In this document: one piece after another, positions 51,827 through 64,000 of the stretch | Layout of the letters: each line of letters begins with the position of its first letter | How positions within the stretch are numbered: the first letter of the stretch is position 1 | Source of the DNA: Bugula neritina | Lineage: Eukaryota; Bryozoa; Gymnolaemata; Cheilostomatida; Bugulidae | Length of the DNA: 64,000 nucleotides | Direction: 5' to 3' | Assembly (NCBI GenBank): GCA_964035545.1 | Contig: OZ037767.1 | Location: 12,443,081-12,507,080, forward strand | The notes under the pieces: model-generated | What the model was told of the DNA's origin: nothing | The model's database searches: none | Seen by the model: the letters and a program-made list of their open reading frames with translations, nothing else | Translations under genes and position numbers: made by a program

Positions 51827-53092
51827 TGATGCTTGAAGAAGGCCTACGGTCCTTACAGTATACATACTGGAGGTACTGTGCTTTGAACTCAATAACAAAA
51901 AAGAGAATATATGACTTGCAAAACTAACGAATCACATTGTGATGACTCCAGACCCTATTGACAAGGTGCCCCAGTAATGTCTGTTCAGTGCAAACTATGG
52001 ACAGCAAAGTTGTCTGGCAATAATGAGACAAACAATTCTGCAAACCCTTTTCATTAAAGTTTTGTGATGAAAGAGTATCCAGACCCTGTAATGGCTATAC
52101 AACTGGAGGGAAGGAATATACTCGTTTTTCAATAGCAACAAAGCATGTTCAGAACTAGTAAACAGAAACACACTCATGAAACATTAAACAATCTGTAACA
52201 AGTCTTGCTCATTATAACAAACAAATATTATAATATACTCCTTTCGTTTAGGAGATATATCATCTACTACTCCTAAAAAAACAATAAAGAGGTAAAAGAC
52301 AGCGCTGCTCAGTTTAATTTCATTTCATTCAATTCATTGTAACGCTATCAATGGGCTGCACTTTTGGTCACACCCGGCTAACTGCTCTTGGAAAATTATT
52401 CATTTCGCCAATTGTGACATTATGTGAACTCATTGTTAGTTTTTAACTTTGAATCAAAAAATGATAAAGTAATTGTAAATCTGTTTACAGTCGTCAAAGC
52501 GGCTGATCTTTAATTTCAACACTGGGTTTAGGTGATGGAAGAATCCAAAGACAAGTTTGGTACTACGCTAGACAATAGGCTGCAGGCACCGGAAACCGTG
52601 AACATGTGTGCATTTAACAGATGAAGCTAAAACATGTATACATCTTATATTTAGTGGAAATTGAATATGCATCACTTTTCCATGTAAGAACATTGCTGGA
52701 TAGTGAAAATAACTGGAAATGTAGAAGTTCGGGAGTTGTCTCTCCTGTGTTTTTGTTTTGTCTTCTTGACTTGTCACGCTGCAGATAATTGAAAAATCAC
52801 AACTGCAAACACATCTGTTGGTGTAGCAGAATTATCAAACCCATCAACCTTTGTGATCTGAGGAACGAAAGACGGATACTGCAACTTACACACCTATCTA
52901 TTATGAGTTTAGAGATATACATTGTTTTGTCGATCCTTCTGGCAACCAATATTAAGTGCATTGCTCATTTTCCACACTTTATATCCACTTATTTTACGTT
53001 TTCTCAATCAACTAAACACAGGTAAGCAGAGTTGCTAACTGGTTGCTTGGTATTCAGGCAGTCGCACTTCTTGTCACTCAATCGTTGACGAT
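51827..53092. repeat. Satellite unit M41
   Basis: First half equals M38. The whole unit resembles M31 at 12,676 bp, with differences such as CAGTTTAATTTC, TTTAGTGGAAATTG and ATTATCAAACCC. Confidence 0.95.
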
Positions 53093-54362
53093 TGATGCTT
53101 GAAGAAGGCCTACGGTCCTTACAGTATACATACTGGAGGTACTGCGCTTTAAACTCAATAACAAAAAAGAGAATATATAATGACTTGCAAAACTAACGAA
53201 TCACATTGTGATGACTCCAGACCCTATTGACAGTGTGCCTCAGTAATGTCTGTTCAGTGCAAACTATGGACAGCAAAGTTGTCTGGCAATAATGAGACAA
53301 ACAATTCTGCAAACCCTTTTCATAAAAGTTTTGTGATGTTAGAGTAATCAGACCCTGTAATGGCTATACAACTGGAGGGAAGGAATATACTCATTTTTCA
53401 ATAGCAACAAAGCATGTTCAGAACTAGTAAACAGAAACACACTCATGACACATTAAACGATCTGTAACAAGTCTTGCTCATTATAACAGACAAATGTTAT
53501 AACATACTCCTTTCGTTTAGGGGATATATCAACTACTACTCCTACAAAGACAATAAAGAGGTAAAAGACAGCACTGCTCAGTTTGATTTCATTTCATTCA
53601 ATTCATTGTAACGCTATCAATGGGCTGCACTTCTGGTCACACCCGGCTAACTGCTTTTGGAAAATTATTCATTTCGCCAATTGTGACATTATGTGAACTC
53701 ACTGTTAGTTTTTAACTTTGAATCAAAAAATGATAAAGTAATTGTAAATCAGTTTACAGTCGTCAAAGCGGCTGATCCTTAATTTCAACACTGGGTTTAG
53801 GTGATGGAAGAATCCAAAGACAAGTTTGGTACTACGCTAGACAATAGGCTGCAGGCACCGGAAATGTGAACATGTGTGCATTTAACAGATGAAGCTAAAA
53901 CATGTATATACATCTTATATTTAGTGAAAATTGAATATGCATCACTTTTCCATGTGAGAACATTGCTGGATAGTGAAAATAACTAGAAATGTAGAAAATC
54001 GGGAGTTGTCTCTCCTGAGACTTTGTTTTGTCTTCTTGACTTGTCACGCTGCAGATATTTGAAAAATCACAACTGCAAATACATTTGTTGGTGTAGCAAA
54101 ATTATTAGACCCACCAACCTTTGCGATCTGAGGAACGAAAGATGGATACTGCAACTTACACACCTTTCTATTATGAATTTAGAGATATACATTGTTTTGT
54201 CGATTCTTCTGGCAACCAATATTAAGTGCATAGCTCATTTTCTACACTTTATATCCACTTATTTTACATTTTCTCAATCAACTAAACACAGGTAAGCAGA
54301 GTTGCTAACTGGTTGCATGGTGTTCAGGCAGTCGCACTTCTTGTCACTCAATCGTTGACGAT
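53093..54362. repeat. Satellite unit M42
   Basis: Near-identical to M32, including the ATA insertion, TAGGGGATATATC and the shortened CCGGAAATGTG. Confidence 0.95.
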
Positions 54363-55629
54363 TGATGCTTGAAGAAGGGCCACGGTCCTTACGGTATACA
54401 TACTGGAGGTACTGTGCTTTGAACTCAATAACAAAAAAAGAGAATATATGACTTGCAAAACTAACGAATTACATTGTGATGACTCCTGACCCTATTGACA
54501 GTGTGCCTCAGTAATGTCTGTTCAGTGCAAACTGTGGACAGCAAAGTTGTCTGGCAATAATGAGACAAACAATTCTGCAAACCCTTTTCATTAAAGTTTT
54601 GTGATGTTAGAGTAATCAGACCCTGTAATGGCTTTACAACTGGAGGGAAAGAATATACTCGTTTTTCAATTGCAACAAAGCATGTTCAGAACTAGTAAAC
54701 AGCAACACACTCATGACACATTAAACAATCTGTAACAAGTCTTGCTCATTATAACAGACAAATGTTATAACATACTCCTTTCGTTTAGGAGATATATCAA
54801 CTACTACTCCTACAAAAACAATAAAGAGGTAAAAGACAGCACTGCTCAGTTTGATTTCATTTCATTCAATTCATTGTAACGCTATCAATGGGCTGCACTT
54901 TTGGTCACACCCGGCTAACTGCTCTTGGAAAATTATTCATTTCGCCAATTGTGACATTATGTGAACTCACTGTTAGTTTTTAACTTTGAATCAAAAAATG
55001 ATAAAGTAATTTTAAATCTGTTTACAGTCGTCAAAGCGGCTGATCCTTAATTTCAACACTGGGTTTAGGTGATGGAAGAATCCAAAGACAAGTTTGGTAC
55101 TACGCTAGACAATAGGCTGCAGGCACCGGAAAATGTGAACATGTGTGCATTTAACAGATGAAGCTAAAACATGTATACATCTTATATTTAGTGAAAATTG
55201 AATATGCATCACTTTTCTATGTGAGAACATTGCTGGATAGTGAAAATAACTAGAAATGTAGAAGTTCGGGAGTTGTCTCTCCTGTGTTTTTGTTTTGTCT
55301 TCTTGACTTGTCAGGCTGCAGATATTTGAAAAATCACAACTGCAAATACATCTGTTAGTGTAGCAGAATTATTAAACCAATCAACCTTTGTGATCTGAGG
55401 AACGAAAGACGGATACTGCAACTTACACACCTATCTATTATGCGTTTCAAGATATACATTGTTTTGTCGATTCTTCTAGCAACCAATATTCAGTGCATAG
55501 CTCATTTTCTACGCTTTATATCCACTTATTTTACATTTTCTCAATCAACTAAACACAGGTAATCAGAGTTGCTAATTGGTTGCATGGTATTCAGGCAGTC
55601 GCACTTCTTGTCACTCAATCGTTGATGGT
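54363..55629. repeat. Satellite unit M43
   Basis: First half like M33 (with private GAAGGGCCACGG and ACGGTATAC). Second half like M44 (GTAATTTTAAATC, GCGTTTCAAG). Confidence 0.94.
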
Positions 55630-56896
55630 TGATGCTTAAAGGAAGCTTAAGGTCCTTACAGTATACATACTGGAGGTACTGTGCTTTGAACTCAATAACA
55701 AAAAAAGAGAATATATGACTTGCAAAACTAACGAATTACATTGTGATGACTTTTGACCTTATTGACAGTGTGCCTCAGTAATGTCTGTTCAGTGCAAACT
55801 ATGGACAACAAAGTTGTCTGGCAATAATGAGACAAACAATTCCTCAAACCCTTTTCATTAAAGTTTTGTGATGAAAGAGTAATCAGACCCTGTAATGGCT
55901 ATACAACTGGAGGGAAGGAATATACTCATTTTTCAATAGCAACAAAGCATGTTCAGAACTAGTAAACAGAAACACACTCATGACACATTAAACAATCTGT
56001 AACAAGTCTTGCTCATTATAACAGACAAATGTTATAACATACTCCTTTCGTTTAGGAGATATATCAACTACTACTCCTACAAAAACAATAAAGAGGTAAA
56101 AGACAGCACTGCTCAGTTTGATTTCATTTCATTCAATTCATTGTAACGCTATCAATGGGCTGCACTTTTGGTCACACCCGGCTAACTGCTCTTGGAAAAT
56201 TATTCATTTCGCCAATTGTGACATTATGTGAACTCACTGTTAGTTTTTAACTTTGAATCAAAAAATGATAAAGTAATTTTAAATCTGTTTACAGTCGTCA
56301 AAGCGGCTGATCCTTAATTTCAACACTGGGTTTAGGTGATGGAAGAATCCAAAGACAAGTTTGGTACTACGCTAGACAATAGGCTGCAGGCACCGGAAAA
56401 TGTGAACATGTGTGCATTTAACAGATGAAGCTAAAACATGTATACATCTTATATTTAGTGAAAATTGAATATGCATCACTTTTCTATGTGAGAACATTGC
56501 TGGATAGTGAAAATAACTAGAAATGTAGAAGTTCGGGAGTTGTCTCTCCTGTGTTTTTGTTTTGTCTTCTTGACTTGTCAGGCTGCAGATATTTGAAAAA
56601 TCACAACTGCAAATACATCTGTTAGTGTAGCAGAATTATTAAACCAATCAACCTTTGTGATCTGAGGAACGAAAGACGGATACTGCAACTTACACACCTA
56701 TCTATTATGCGTTTCAAGATATACATTGTTTTGTCGATTCTTCTAGCAACCAATATTCAGTGCATAGCTCATTTTCTACGCTTTATATCCACTTATTTTA
56801 CATTTTCCCAATCAACTAAACACAGGTAATCAGAGTTGCTAATTGGTTGCATGGTATTCAGGCAGTCGCACTTCTTGTCACTCAATCGTTGACGGT
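55630..56896. repeat. Satellite unit M44
   Basis: B family with AAAGGAAGCTTAAGG, GACTTTTGACC and GGACAACAAAG. Second half matches M43 at 1267 bp. Confidence 0.95.
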
Positions 56897-58166
56897 TGAT
56901 GCTTAAAGGAAGCTTAAGGTCCTTACAGTATACATACTGGAGGTACTGTGCTTTGAACTCAATAACAAAAAAAGAGAATATATGACTTGCAAAACTAACG
57001 AATTACATTGTGATGACTTTTGACCTTATTGACAGTGTGCCTCAGTAATGTCTGTTCAGTGCAAACTATGGACAACAAAGTTGTCTGGCAATAATGAGAC
57101 AAACAATTCCTCAAACCCTTTTCATTAAAGTTTTGTGATGAAAGAGTAATCAGACCCTGTAATGGCTATACAACTGGAGGGAAGGAATATACTCATTTTT
57201 CAATAGCAACAAAGCATGTTCAGAACTAGTAAACAGAAACACACTCATGACACATTAAACAATCTGTAACAAGTCTTGCTCATTATAACAGACAAATGTT
57301 ATAACATACTCCTTTCGTTTAGGAGATATATCAACTACTACTCCTACAAAAACAATAAAGAGGTAAAAGACAGCACTGCTCAGTTTGATTTCATTTCATT
57401 CAATTCATTGTATCGCTATCAATGGGCTGCACTTTTGGTCACACCCGGCTAACTGCTCTTGGAAAATTATTCATTTCGCCAATTTTGACATTATGTGAAC
57501 TCACTGTTAGTTTTTAACTTTGAATCAAAAAATGATAAAGTAATTGTAAATCAGTTTACAGTTGTCAAAGCGGCTGATCCTTAATTTCAACACTGGGTTT
57601 AGGTGATGGAAGAATCCAAAGACAAGTTTGGTACTACGCTAGACAATAGGCTGCAGGCACCGGAAATGTGAACATGTGTGCATTTAACAGATGAAGCTAA
57701 AACATGTATATACATCTTATATTTAGTGAAAATTGAATATGCATCACTTTTCCATGTGAGAACATTGCTGGATAGTGAAATAAAAACTAGAAATGTAGAA
57801 AATCGGGAGTTGTCTCTCCTGAGACTTTGTTTTGTCTTCTTGACTTGTCACGCTGCAGATATTTGAAAAATCACAACTGCAAATACATTTGTTGGTGTAG
57901 CAAAATTATTAGACCCATCAACCTTTGCGATCTGAGGAACGAAAGATGGATACTGCAACTTACACACCTTTCTATTATGCGTTTCAAGATATACATTGTT
58001 TTGTCGATTCTTCTAGCAACCAATATTCAGTGCATAGCTCATTTTCTACGCTTTATATCCACTTATTTTACATTTTCTCAATCAACTAAACACAGGTAAG
58101 CAGAGTGGCTAACTGGTTGCATGGTATTCAGGCAGTCGCACTTCTTGTCACTCAATCGTTGACGGT
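56897..58166. repeat. Satellite unit M45
   Basis: First half like M44. Second half like M32/M42 (AAATCAGTTTACAG, CCGGAAATGTG, CCTGAGACTTTG) with a private-to-pair GTGAAATAAAAAC. Copied as M48. Confidence 0.95.
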
Positions 58167-59435
58167 TGATGCTTAAATAAAGCTTAAGGTCCTTACAGTA
58201 TACATACTGGAGGTACTGTGCTTTGAACTCAATAACAAAAAAAGAGAATATATGACTTGCAAAACTAACGAATTACATTGTGATGACTTCTGACCTTATT
58301 GACAGTGTGCCTCAGTAATGTCTGTTCAGTGCAAACTATGGACAGCAAAGTTGTCTGGCAATAATGAGACAAACAATTCCTCAAACCCTTTTCATTAAAG
58401 TTTTGTGATGAAAGAGTAATCAGACCCTGTAATGGCTATACAACTGGAGGGAAGGAATATACTCATTTTTCAATAGCAACAAAGCATGTTCAGAACTAGT
58501 AAACAGAAACACACTCATGACACATTAAACAATCTGTAACAAGTCTTGCTCATTATAACAGACAAATGTTATAACATACTCCTTTCGTTTAGGAGATATA
58601 TCAACTACTACTCCTACAAAAACAATAAAGAGGTAAAAGACAGCACTGCTCAGTTTGATTTCATTTCATTGAATTCATTGTATCGCTATCAATGGGCTGC
58701 ACTTTGGGTCACACCCGGCTAACTGCTCTTGGAAAATTATTCATTTCGCCAATTGTGACATTATGTGAACTCACTGTTAGTTTTTAACTTTGAATCAAAA
58801 AATGATAAAGTAGTTGTAAATCTGTTTACAGTCGTCAAAGCGGCTGATCCTTAATTTCAACACTGGGTTTAGGTGATGGAAGAATCCAAAGACAAGTTTG
58901 GTACTACGCTAGACAATAGGCTGCAGGCACCGGAAAATGTGAACATGTGTGCATTTAACAGATGAAGCTAAAACATGTATATACATCTTATATTTAGTGA
59001 AAATTGAATATGCATCACTTTTCTATGTGAGAACATTGCTGGATAGTGAAAATAACTAGAAATGTAGAAGTTCGGGAGTTGTCTCTCCTGTGTTTTTGTT
59101 TTGTCTTCTTGACTTGTCAGGCTGCAGATATTTGAAAAATCACAACTGCAAATACATCTGTTAGTGTAGCAGAATTATTAAACCAATCAACCTTTGTGAT
59201 CTGAGGAACGAAAGACGGATACTGCAACTTACACACCTTTCTATTATGCGTTTCAAGATATACATTGTTTTGTCGATTCTTCTGGCAACCAATATTAAGT
59301 GCATTGCTCAATTTCCACGCTTTATATCCACTTATTTTACATTTTCTCAATCAACTAAACACAGGTAATCAGAGTTGCTAATTGGTTGCATGGTATTCAG
59401 GCAGTCGCACTTCTTGTCACTCAATCGTTGACGGT
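58167..59435. repeat. Satellite unit M46
   Basis: B family with CTTAAATAAAGCTT, CATTGAATTCATTG (EcoRI site), TTTGGGTCAC and AAAGTAGTTG. Copied as M49. Confidence 0.95.
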
Positions 59436-60702
59436 TGATGCTTAAAGAAAGCTTAAGGTCCCTACAGTATACATACTGGAGGTACTGTGCTTTGAACTCA
59501 ATAACAAAAAAAGAGAATATATGACTTGCAAAACTAACGAATTACATTGTGATGACTCCTGACCCTATTGACAGTGTGCTTCAGTAATGTCTGTTCAGTG
59601 CAAACTGTGGACAGCAAAGTTGTCTGGCAATAATGAGACAAACAATTCTGCAAACCCTTTTCATTAAAGTTTTGTGATGTTAGAGTAATCAGACCCTGTA
59701 ATGGCTTTACAACTGGAGGGAAAGAATATACTCGTTTTTCAATTGCAACAAAGCATGTTCAGAACTAGTAAACCACAACACACTCATGAAACATTAAACA
59801 ATCTGTAACGAGTCTTGCTCATTATAACAGACAAATGTTATAACATACTCCTTTCGTTTAGGAGATATATCATCTACTACTCCTACAAAAACAATAAAGA
59901 GGTAAAAGACGGCACTGCTCAGTTTGATTTCATTTCATTCAATTCATTGTAACGCTATCAATGGGCTGCACTTTTGGTCACACCCGGCTAACTGCTCTTG
60001 GAAAATTATTCATTTCGCCAATTGTGACATTATGTGAACTCACTGTTAGTTTTTAACTTTGAATCAAAAATTGATAAAGTAATTGTAAATCTGTTTACAG
60101 TCGTCAAAGCGGCTGATCCTTAATTTCAACACTGGGTTTAGGTGATGGAAGAATCCAAAGACAAGTTTGGTACTACGCTAGACAATAGGCTGCAGGCACC
60201 GGAAAATGTGAACATGTGTGCATTTAACAGATGAAGCTAAAACATGTATACATCTTATATTTAGTGAAAATTGAATATGCATCACTTTTCTATGTGAGAA
60301 CATTGCTGGATAGTGAAAATAACTAGAAATGTAGAAGTTCGGGAGTTGTCTCTCCTGTGTTTTTGTTTTGTCTTCTTGACTTGTCAGGCTGCAGATATTT
60401 GAAAAATCACAACTGCAAATACATCTGTTAGTGTAGCAGAATTATTAAACCAATCAACCTTTGTGATCTGAGGAACGAAAGACGGATACTGCAACTTACA
60501 CACCTATCTATTATGCGTTTCAAGATATACATTGTTTTGTCGATTCTTCTAGCAACCAATATTCAGTGCATAGCTCATTTTCTACGCTTTATATCCACTT
60601 ATTTTACATTTTCTCAATCAACTAAACACAGGTAATCAGAGTTGCTAATTGGTTGCATGGTATTCAGGCAGTCGCACTTCTTGTCACTCAATCGTTGACG
60701 GT
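59436..60702. repeat. Satellite unit M47
   Basis: B family with GGTCCCTACAG, GTGCTTCAG, AAACCACAAC, GTAACGAGTC and AAAAATTGATAAAG. M50 repeats it as far as the window reaches. Confidence 0.95.
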
Positions 60703-61972
60703 TGATGCTTAAAGGAAGCTTAAGGTCCTTACAGTATACATACTGGAGGTACTGTGCTTTGAACTCAATAACAAAAAAAGAGAATATATGACTTGCAAAA
60801 CTAACGAATTACATTGTGATGACTTTTGACCTTATTGACAGTGTGCCTCAGTAATGTCTGTTCAGTGCAAACTATGGACAACAAAGTTGTCTGGCAATAA
60901 TGAGACAAACAATTCCTCAAACCCTTTTCATTAAAGTTTTGTGATGAAAGAGTAATCAGACCCTGTAATGGCTATACAACTGGAGGGAAGGAATATACTC
61001 ATTTTTCAATAGCAACAAAGCATGTTCAGAACTAGTAAACAGAAACACACTCATGACACATTAAACAATCTGTAACAAGTCTTGCTCATTATAACAGACA
61101 AATGTTATAACATACTCCTTTCGTTTAGGAGATATATCAACTACTACTCCTACAAAAACAATAAAGAGGTAAAAGACAGCACTGCTCAGTTTGATTTCAT
61201 TTCATTCAATTCATTGTATCGCTATCAATGGGCTGCACTTTTGGTCACACCCGGCTAACTGCTCTTGGAAAATTATTCATTTCGCCAATTTTGACATTAT
61301 GTGAACTCACTGTTAGTTTTTAACTTTGAATCAAAAAATGATAAAGTAATTGTAAATCAGTTTACAGTTGTCAAAGCGGCTGATCCTTAATTTCAACACT
61401 GGGTTTAGGTGATGGAAGAATCCAAAGACAAGTTTGGTACTACGCTAGACAATAGGCTGCAGGCACCGGAAATGTGAACATGTGTGCATTTAACAGATGA
61501 AGCTAAAACATGTATATACATCTTATATTTAGTGAAAATTGAATATGCATCACTTTTCCATGTGAGAACATTGCTGGATAGTGAAATAAAAACTAGAAAT
61601 GTAGAAAATCGGGAGTTGTCTCTCCTGAGACTTTGTTTTGTCTTCTTGACTTGTCACGCTGCAGATATTTGAAAAATCACAACTGCAAATACATTTGTTG
61701 GTGTAGCAAAATTATTAGACCCATCAACCTTTGCGATCTGAGGAACGAAAGATGGATACTGCAACTTACACACCTTTCTATTATGCGTTTCAAGATATAC
61801 ATTGTTTTGTCGATTCTTCTAGCAACCAATATTCAGTGCATAGCTCATTTTCTACGCTTTATATCCACTTATTTTACATTTTCTCAATCAACTAAACACA
61901 GGTAAGCAGAGTGGCTAACTGGTTGCATGGTATTCAGGCAGTCGCACTTCTTGTCACTCAATCGTTGACGGT
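60703..61972. repeat. Satellite unit M48
   Basis: Copy of M45 at 3806 bp, including CCAATTTTGACATT and GTGAAATAAAAAC. Confidence 0.95.
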
Positions 61973-63241
61973 TGATGCTTAAATAAAGCTTAAGGTCCTT
62001 ACAGTATACATACTGGAGGTACTGTGCTTTGAACTCAATAACAAAAAAAGAGAATATATGACTTGCAAAACTAACGAATTACATTGTGATGACTTCTGAC
62101 CTTATTGACAGTGTGCCTCAGTAATGTCTGTTCAGTGCAAACTATGGACAGCAAAGTTGTCTGGCAATAATGAGACAAACAATTCCTCAAACCCTTTTCA
62201 TTAAAGTTTTGTGATGAAAGAGTAATCAGACCCTGTAATGGCTATACAACTGGAGGGAAGGAATATACTCATTTTTCAATAGCAACAAAGCATGTTCAGA
62301 ACTAGTAAACAGAAACACACTCATGACACATTAAACAATCTGTAACAAGTCTTGCTCATTATAACAGACAAATGTTATAACATACTCCTTTCGTTTAGGA
62401 GATATATCAACTACTACTCCTACAAAAACAATAAAGAGGTAAAAGACAGCACTGCTCAGTTTGATTTCATTTCATTGAATTCATTGTATCGCTATCAATG
62501 GGCTGCACTTTGGGTCACACCCGGCTAACTGCTCTTGGAAAATTATTCATTTCGCCAATTGTGACATTATGTGAACTCACTGTTAGTTTTTAACTTTGAA
62601 TCAAAAAATGATAAAGTAGTTGTAAATCTGTTTACAGTCGTCAAAGCGGCTGATCCTTAATTTCAACACTGGGTTTAGGTGATGGAAGAATCCAAAGACA
62701 AGTTTGGTACTACGCTAGACAATAGGCTGCAGGCACCGGAAAATGTGAACATGTGTGCATTTAACAGATGAAGCTAAAACATGTATATACATCTTATATT
62801 TAGTGAAAATTGAATATGCATCACTTTTCTATGTGAGAACATTGCTGGATAGTGAAAATAACTAGAAATGTAGAAGTTCGGGAGTTGTCTCTCCTGTGTT
62901 TTTGTTTTGTCTTCTTGACTTGTCAGGCTGCAGATATTTAAAAAATCACAACTGCAAATACATCTGTTAGTGTAGCAGAATTATTAAACCAATCAACCTT
63001 TGTGATCTGAGGAACGAAAGACGGATACTGCAACTTACACACCTTTCTATTATGCGTTTCAAGATATACATTGTTTTGTCGATTCTTCTGGCAACCAATA
63101 TTAAGTGCATTGCTCAATTTCCACGCTTTATATCCACTTATTTTACATTTTCTCAATCAACTAAACACAGGTAATCAGAGTTGCTAATTGGTTGCATGGT
63201 ATTCAGGCAGTCGCACTTCTTGTCACTCAATCGTTGACGGT
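61973..63241. repeat. Satellite unit M49
   Basis: Copy of M46 at 3806 bp. I noticed one difference, GATATTTAAAAAATC here against GATATTTGAAAAATC in M46. Confidence 0.95.
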
Positions 63242-64000
63242 TGATGCTTAAAGAAAGCTTAAGGTCCCTACAGTATACATACTGGAGGTACTGTGCTTTG
63301 AACTCAATAACAAAAAAAGAGAATATATGACTTGCAAAACTAACGAATTACATTGTGATGACTCCTGACCCTATTGACAGTGTGCTTCAGTAATGTCTGT
63401 TCAGTGCAAACTGTGGACAGCAAAGTTGTCTGGCAATAATGAGACAAACAATTCTGCAAACCCTTTTCATTAAAGTTTTGTGATGTTAGAGTAATCAGAC
63501 CCTGTAATGGCTTTACAACTGGAGGGAAAGAATATACTCGTTTTTCAATTGCAACAAAGCATGTTCAGAACTAGTAAACCACAACACACTCATGAAACAT
63601 TAAACAATCTGTAACGAGTCTTGCTCATTATAACAGACAAATGTTATAACATACTCCTTTCGTTTAGGAGATATATCATCTACTACTCCTACAAAAACAA
63701 TAAAGAGGTAAAAGACGGCACTGCTCAGTTTGATTTCATTTCATTCAATTCATTGTAACGCTATCAATGGGCTGCACTTTTGGTCACACCCGGCTAACTG
63801 CTCTTGGAAAATTATTCATTTCGCCAATTGTGACATTATGTGAACTCACTGTTAGTTTTTAACTTTGAATCAAAAATTGATAAAGTAATTGTAAATCTGT
63901 TTACAGTCGTCAAAGCGGCTGATCCTTAATTTCAACACTGGGTTTAGGTGATGGAAGAATCCAAAGACAAGTTTGGTACTACGCTAGACAATAGGCTGCA
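63242..64000. repeat. Satellite unit M50, cut by the window end
   Basis: The first 759 bases of a unit that match M47. The array continues beyond the window. Confidence 0.95.

Larger units (their letters stand above)
44690..52300. repeat. 3801-bp trimer tandem duplication
   Basis: From the middle of M35 to the middle of M38 equals from the middle of M38 to the middle of M41, visually without differences at the sites I compared. The centre junction is within 48493-48503. An older trimer relation is visible because M34 also resembles M37 and M40. Confidence 0.9.
1..64000. repeat. Satellite array, ~1267-bp unit, 49 full units plus one partial
   Basis: The same AT-rich unit recurs head to tail on one strand across the window. 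The anchor GTGAAAATAACTAG (or a close variant) lies at 877, 2144, 3411, 4678, 5945, 7212, 8479, 9734, 11001, 12268, 13535, 14801, 16068, 17335, 18602, 19868, 22284 and onward to 62852. Spacing is 1267 bp with small indels; the single exception, 2416 bp, equals 1267 plus a 1149-bp insertion including its target duplication. Units differ mainly by substitutions and 1-3 bp indels. No unit is inverted and no non-satellite DNA occurs except the transposon. Function is unknown; heterochromatin is the inference. Confidence 0.98.
56897..64000. repeat. 3806-bp trimer tandem duplication
   Basis: M45-M47 repeat as M48-M50 at 3806 bp with one difference noticed. The second copy is cut by the window end, so the outer boundary is not visible. 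Confidence 0.9.

Noticed and set aside
57678-57866. Plus-strand 62-codon frame in M45 and M48
   Set aside because: Created by the shortened CCGGAAATGTG and the GTGAAATAAAAAC change in a copied pair; absent from other units.
1-64000. CRISPR array
   Set aside because: The repeat is a 1.27-kb unit without short direct repeats separated by unique spacers, and there are no associated genes.
1-64000. CENP-B-type box
   Set aside because: I checked TTTCGTTTAGGAG, TTTCGCCAATTG and GTTCGGGAGTTG against the TTCG....A..CGGG core; none fits.
1-64000. Ribosomal DNA spacer, 5S or histone gene cluster
   Set aside because: No conserved rRNA or histone sequence occurs in any unit.

Overview
This window is non-coding eukaryotic satellite DNA. 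I find no convincing protein-coding gene, RNA gene, operon or CRISPR array. It is an uninterrupted head-to-tail tandem array of an AT-rich unit of about 1267 bp (usual range 1265-1272), interrupted once by a DNA transposon. There are 49 complete units and one truncated unit. I number them M1-M50, phased so that each begins at the TGATGCTT or TGATGATT that follows a short variable inverted repeat; the window happens to start at that phase. The array runs off both ends of the window. The unit length, tandem homogeneity, higher-order structure and a hAT-type insertion with an 8-bp target duplication all point to a eukaryotic heterochromatic array. I cannot name the species or say whether the array is centromeric, subtelomeric or interstitial.

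Layout: M1-M23 (1 to about 30.3 kb) are one closely related family, 'A', with two alternating variants C and D. From about M14 these largely form a C-D dimer of about 2.53 kb. M17 carries a 1141-bp non-autonomous hAT-like element (20517-21657) with 12-bp terminal inverted repeats, ATTAC-rich subterminal clusters and a large internal inverted repeat. M24-M31 (30.3-40.4 kb) mix A units with a second family, 'B', and contain a 3803-bp trimer repeat. M32-M50 (40.4-64 kb) are B-family units arranged as a 3801-bp trimer (about 44.7-52.3 kb) and a 3806-bp trimer (about 56.9-64 kb). Blocks 38.8-42.2 kb and 51.5-54.8 kb are near-copies 12,676 bp apart. A third sequence type, A', appears only as 3'-half tracts in scattered units (M7, M8, M23, M26, M30, and shorter in M34, M37, M40).

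The main interest is the record of how the array grew. Several units are chimeras whose switch points can be placed within 10-20 bp, best in M38, which looks like the product of the unequal crossover that created the 3801-bp duplication. The hAT element is absent from M19, the near-twin of its host unit M17, so it probably arrived after that local duplication. The short open frames repeated in every unit are broken or shifted between copies and are not annotated as genes. I found no undescribed enzymatic or defence system.
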